A stretch of 36,737 nt of DNA from Betaproteobacteria bacterium. Lineage in GTDB: Bacteria; Pseudomonadota; Gammaproteobacteria; Burkholderiales; SG8-41. Numbering within the stretch: position 1 is the stretch's first letter; each line of letters begins with the position of its first letter. Positions 35,749 to 36,737 of this stretch are shown here, in pieces. The notes beneath the pieces were generated by a model. The model saw nothing but the letters and a program-made list of their open reading frames with translations, was not told the DNA's origin and made no database searches. The position numbers and the translations under genes were made by a program. The stretch is from the NCBI GenBank assembly GCA_947486575.1, contig CANKUB010000038.1, positions 1 through 36,737 on the forward strand, written 5' to 3'.

Positions 35749-36555
35749 ATGAGCAGATTACCGGGGAAAGTGGCATTTATTACGGGGGCAGGCGCAGGTA
35801 TCGCCAAGGCAACCGCAATGGTGTTTGCACGCGAGGGCGCGAAAGTTGCGTTGGCTGAGATCAACGCCGAGCTGGGCCGTGCCACGGAAAAGCAGATACG
35901 CGACGCGGGCGGCGACGCCATTTACTATGAAACTGATGTTACACAGGATGAATCTGTCAAACGCGCCATCGATGCCACGGCAGCGCGCTACGGTCGGCTG
36001 GATATTCTAATGAATTGTGCGGGCGGATCATTAGTGGAAGATGTGCCTGTGCACAAAATGGATCTGGGCGTGTTTGAACGTACCATTGCTCTCAATCTGC
36101 GTCATCCGTTTTTGTGCTGCCGCCATGGTATTCCGCATATGATCGCGAGTGGCGGCGGCTCGATTATCAATTTCAGTACCTGGTTGGCGTTGATTGGTCA
36201 GGAGAAGCCGGTGTATGCCGCAGCAAAGGGCGGCATCGTTTCGTTTACGCGCACGCTCGCTAGCGAGTACATGAAAGACGGCATTCGCGCCAATGCCATC
36301 GCGCCTGCCACGGTGCGTACCGAACGCTCTATCGCGCGCTGGGAGAACAAGGACTCCAAGGCCGCCAAGCCTTCGCCAGAAACGCAGGCGCGCAATGCGG
36401 CGAATCGCAAGCTGTATCCGTTTTCGGTAGCAGAGTCAGAGGATATTGCTGCGGTAGCACTGTTTCTGGCGTCGAATGAATCACGCAGTATCACTGGCGC
36501 GCTGATTCCGGCTGACGGTGGTCGTTCGTCCTGTGTCAGAATGGTGATGCCATGA
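35749..36555 (+). CDS. Short-chain dehydrogenase/reductase (SDR, FabG-like)
   Basis: A 268-residue classical SDR, NAD(P)-dependent oxidoreductase. The cofactor motif reads TGAGAGIA at residues 12-19, with alanine instead of the third glycine (usual TGxxxGxG). The second conserved block is NCAGG, and the catalytic residues are Ser143, Tyr156 and Lys160 (YAAAK). AAGGA upstream of the ATG is a reasonable ribosome binding site. It follows the dehydrogenase pair in the same direction with 27 bases between them, so it is probably part of the same catabolic operon. The substrate is unknown. Confidence 0.9.
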   Translation: MSRLPGKVAFITGAGAGIAKATAMVFAREGAKVALAEINAELGRATEKQIRDAGGDAIYYETDVTQDESVKRAIDATAARYGRLDILMNCAGGSLVEDVPVHKMDLGVFERTIALNLRHPFLCCRHGIPHMIASGGGSIINFSTWLALIGQEKPVYAAAKGGIVSFTRTLASEYMKDGIRANAIAPATVRTERSIARWENKDSKAAKPSPETQARNAANRKLYPFSVAESEDIAAVALFLASNESRSITGALIPADGGRSSCVRMVMP

Positions 36556-36646
36556 ACCCGCTGTTGTGGTTAAGTAACTAATTGTTTTGTAACTGTTCAG
36601 CGTAATGGACTTGTACATTGAATTATAGCGGTGTAGTCTCTGATGC

Positions 36647-36737
36647 ATGCAAGAACTGCCGGATTTATCGAAGCTAAGCCACGAGCAAAAAGACGCTCTG
36701 ATTTTGTTTTTGTTTCCCTTGATCGAAAAGGTTCAAC
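36647..36737 (+). CDS. IS66-family transposase, 5' fragment (runs off the window)
   Basis: The reading frame from the ATG at 36647 encodes MQELPDLSKLSHEQKDALIL and continues to the edge. The LPDLSKLSHEQKDAL pattern is characteristic of the N-terminus of IS66-type (TnpC) transposases as I know the family. Only the first 30 codons are present. The left end of the element probably lies somewhere between 36588 and 36646 (the stretch beginning TGTAACTGTTCAG), but the inverted repeat cannot be defined without the right end. The call rests on a short match plus the setting at the end of an accessory island. Confidence 0.6.
   Translation, partial: MQELPDLSKLSHEQKDALILFLFPLIEKVQ

Noticed and set aside
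27244-36737. Integrative element using tRNA-Ser as attachment site
   Set aside because: No integrase gene and no repeat of the tRNA 3' end was seen in the window by eye; only the setting suggests it.

Overview
The window looks like a chromosomal segment of a betaproteobacterium, most likely Burkholderiales or a near relative. Three things suggest this. The block ndk-rlmN-pilW-rodZ-ispG-hisS-yfgM-bamB-der is the classic betaproteobacterial housekeeping order. accA is directly followed by tilS. The right part is rich in Bug-type (tripartite tricarboxylate transporter, TTT) substrate-binding proteins, a family hugely expanded in Burkholderiales. Base composition is moderately GC-rich, with short, conspicuously AT-rich patches at several gene starts.

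Layout. (1) 202-2380: a GabD-type succinate-semialdehyde dehydrogenase and an Asp/Glu/hydantoin racemase-family protein. (2) 2515-10117: an exported methyltransferase-fold protein (COG4798 type), an RND efflux adaptor lipoprotein and its inner-membrane pump, an exported dienelactone-hydrolase-like enzyme and a gamma-glutamyltransferase. (3) 10164-12506: accA and tilS. (4) 12503-17020: an envelope-signalling group. It holds a CHASE2 sensor / hybrid histidine kinase that is split by one in-frame TAG just before its H-box, a stand-alone HPt protein, and an exported LysM-FecR-FN3-like protein. (5) 17138-26234: ndk, rlmN, pilW, rodZ-like, ispG, hisS, yfgM, bamB and der, packed with ATGA/GTGA stop-start overlaps and closed by a strong bidirectional terminator. 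The hfq gene usually found after der is not there.

(6) 26310-36737: accessory region. It starts with a Bax-inhibitor-1 family membrane protein (minus strand), a perfect 23-bp palindrome and tRNA-Ser(UGA). A catabolic-looking island follows: a MmgE/PrpD family protein, four Bug receptors on alternating strands, a carboxymuconolactone-decarboxylase-like protein, a HIBADH-type dehydrogenase with an adjacent paralogue lacking the key catalytic and cofactor motifs, and an SDR oxidoreductase. The window ends inside the 5' part of an IS66-type transposase. No TctA/TctB membrane subunits and no transcriptional regulator are visible in the island, so the receptors are orphans here.

The items most worth following up are the amber-split CHASE2 hybrid kinase with its HPt and LysM-FecR partners, the dehydrogenase/pseudo-dehydrogenase pair inside the orphan-receptor island, and a recurrent AT-rich motif (TTTAAAAACAAATA and its inverse) at gene boundaries. 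All calls are made by reading the sequence; no database search was run.
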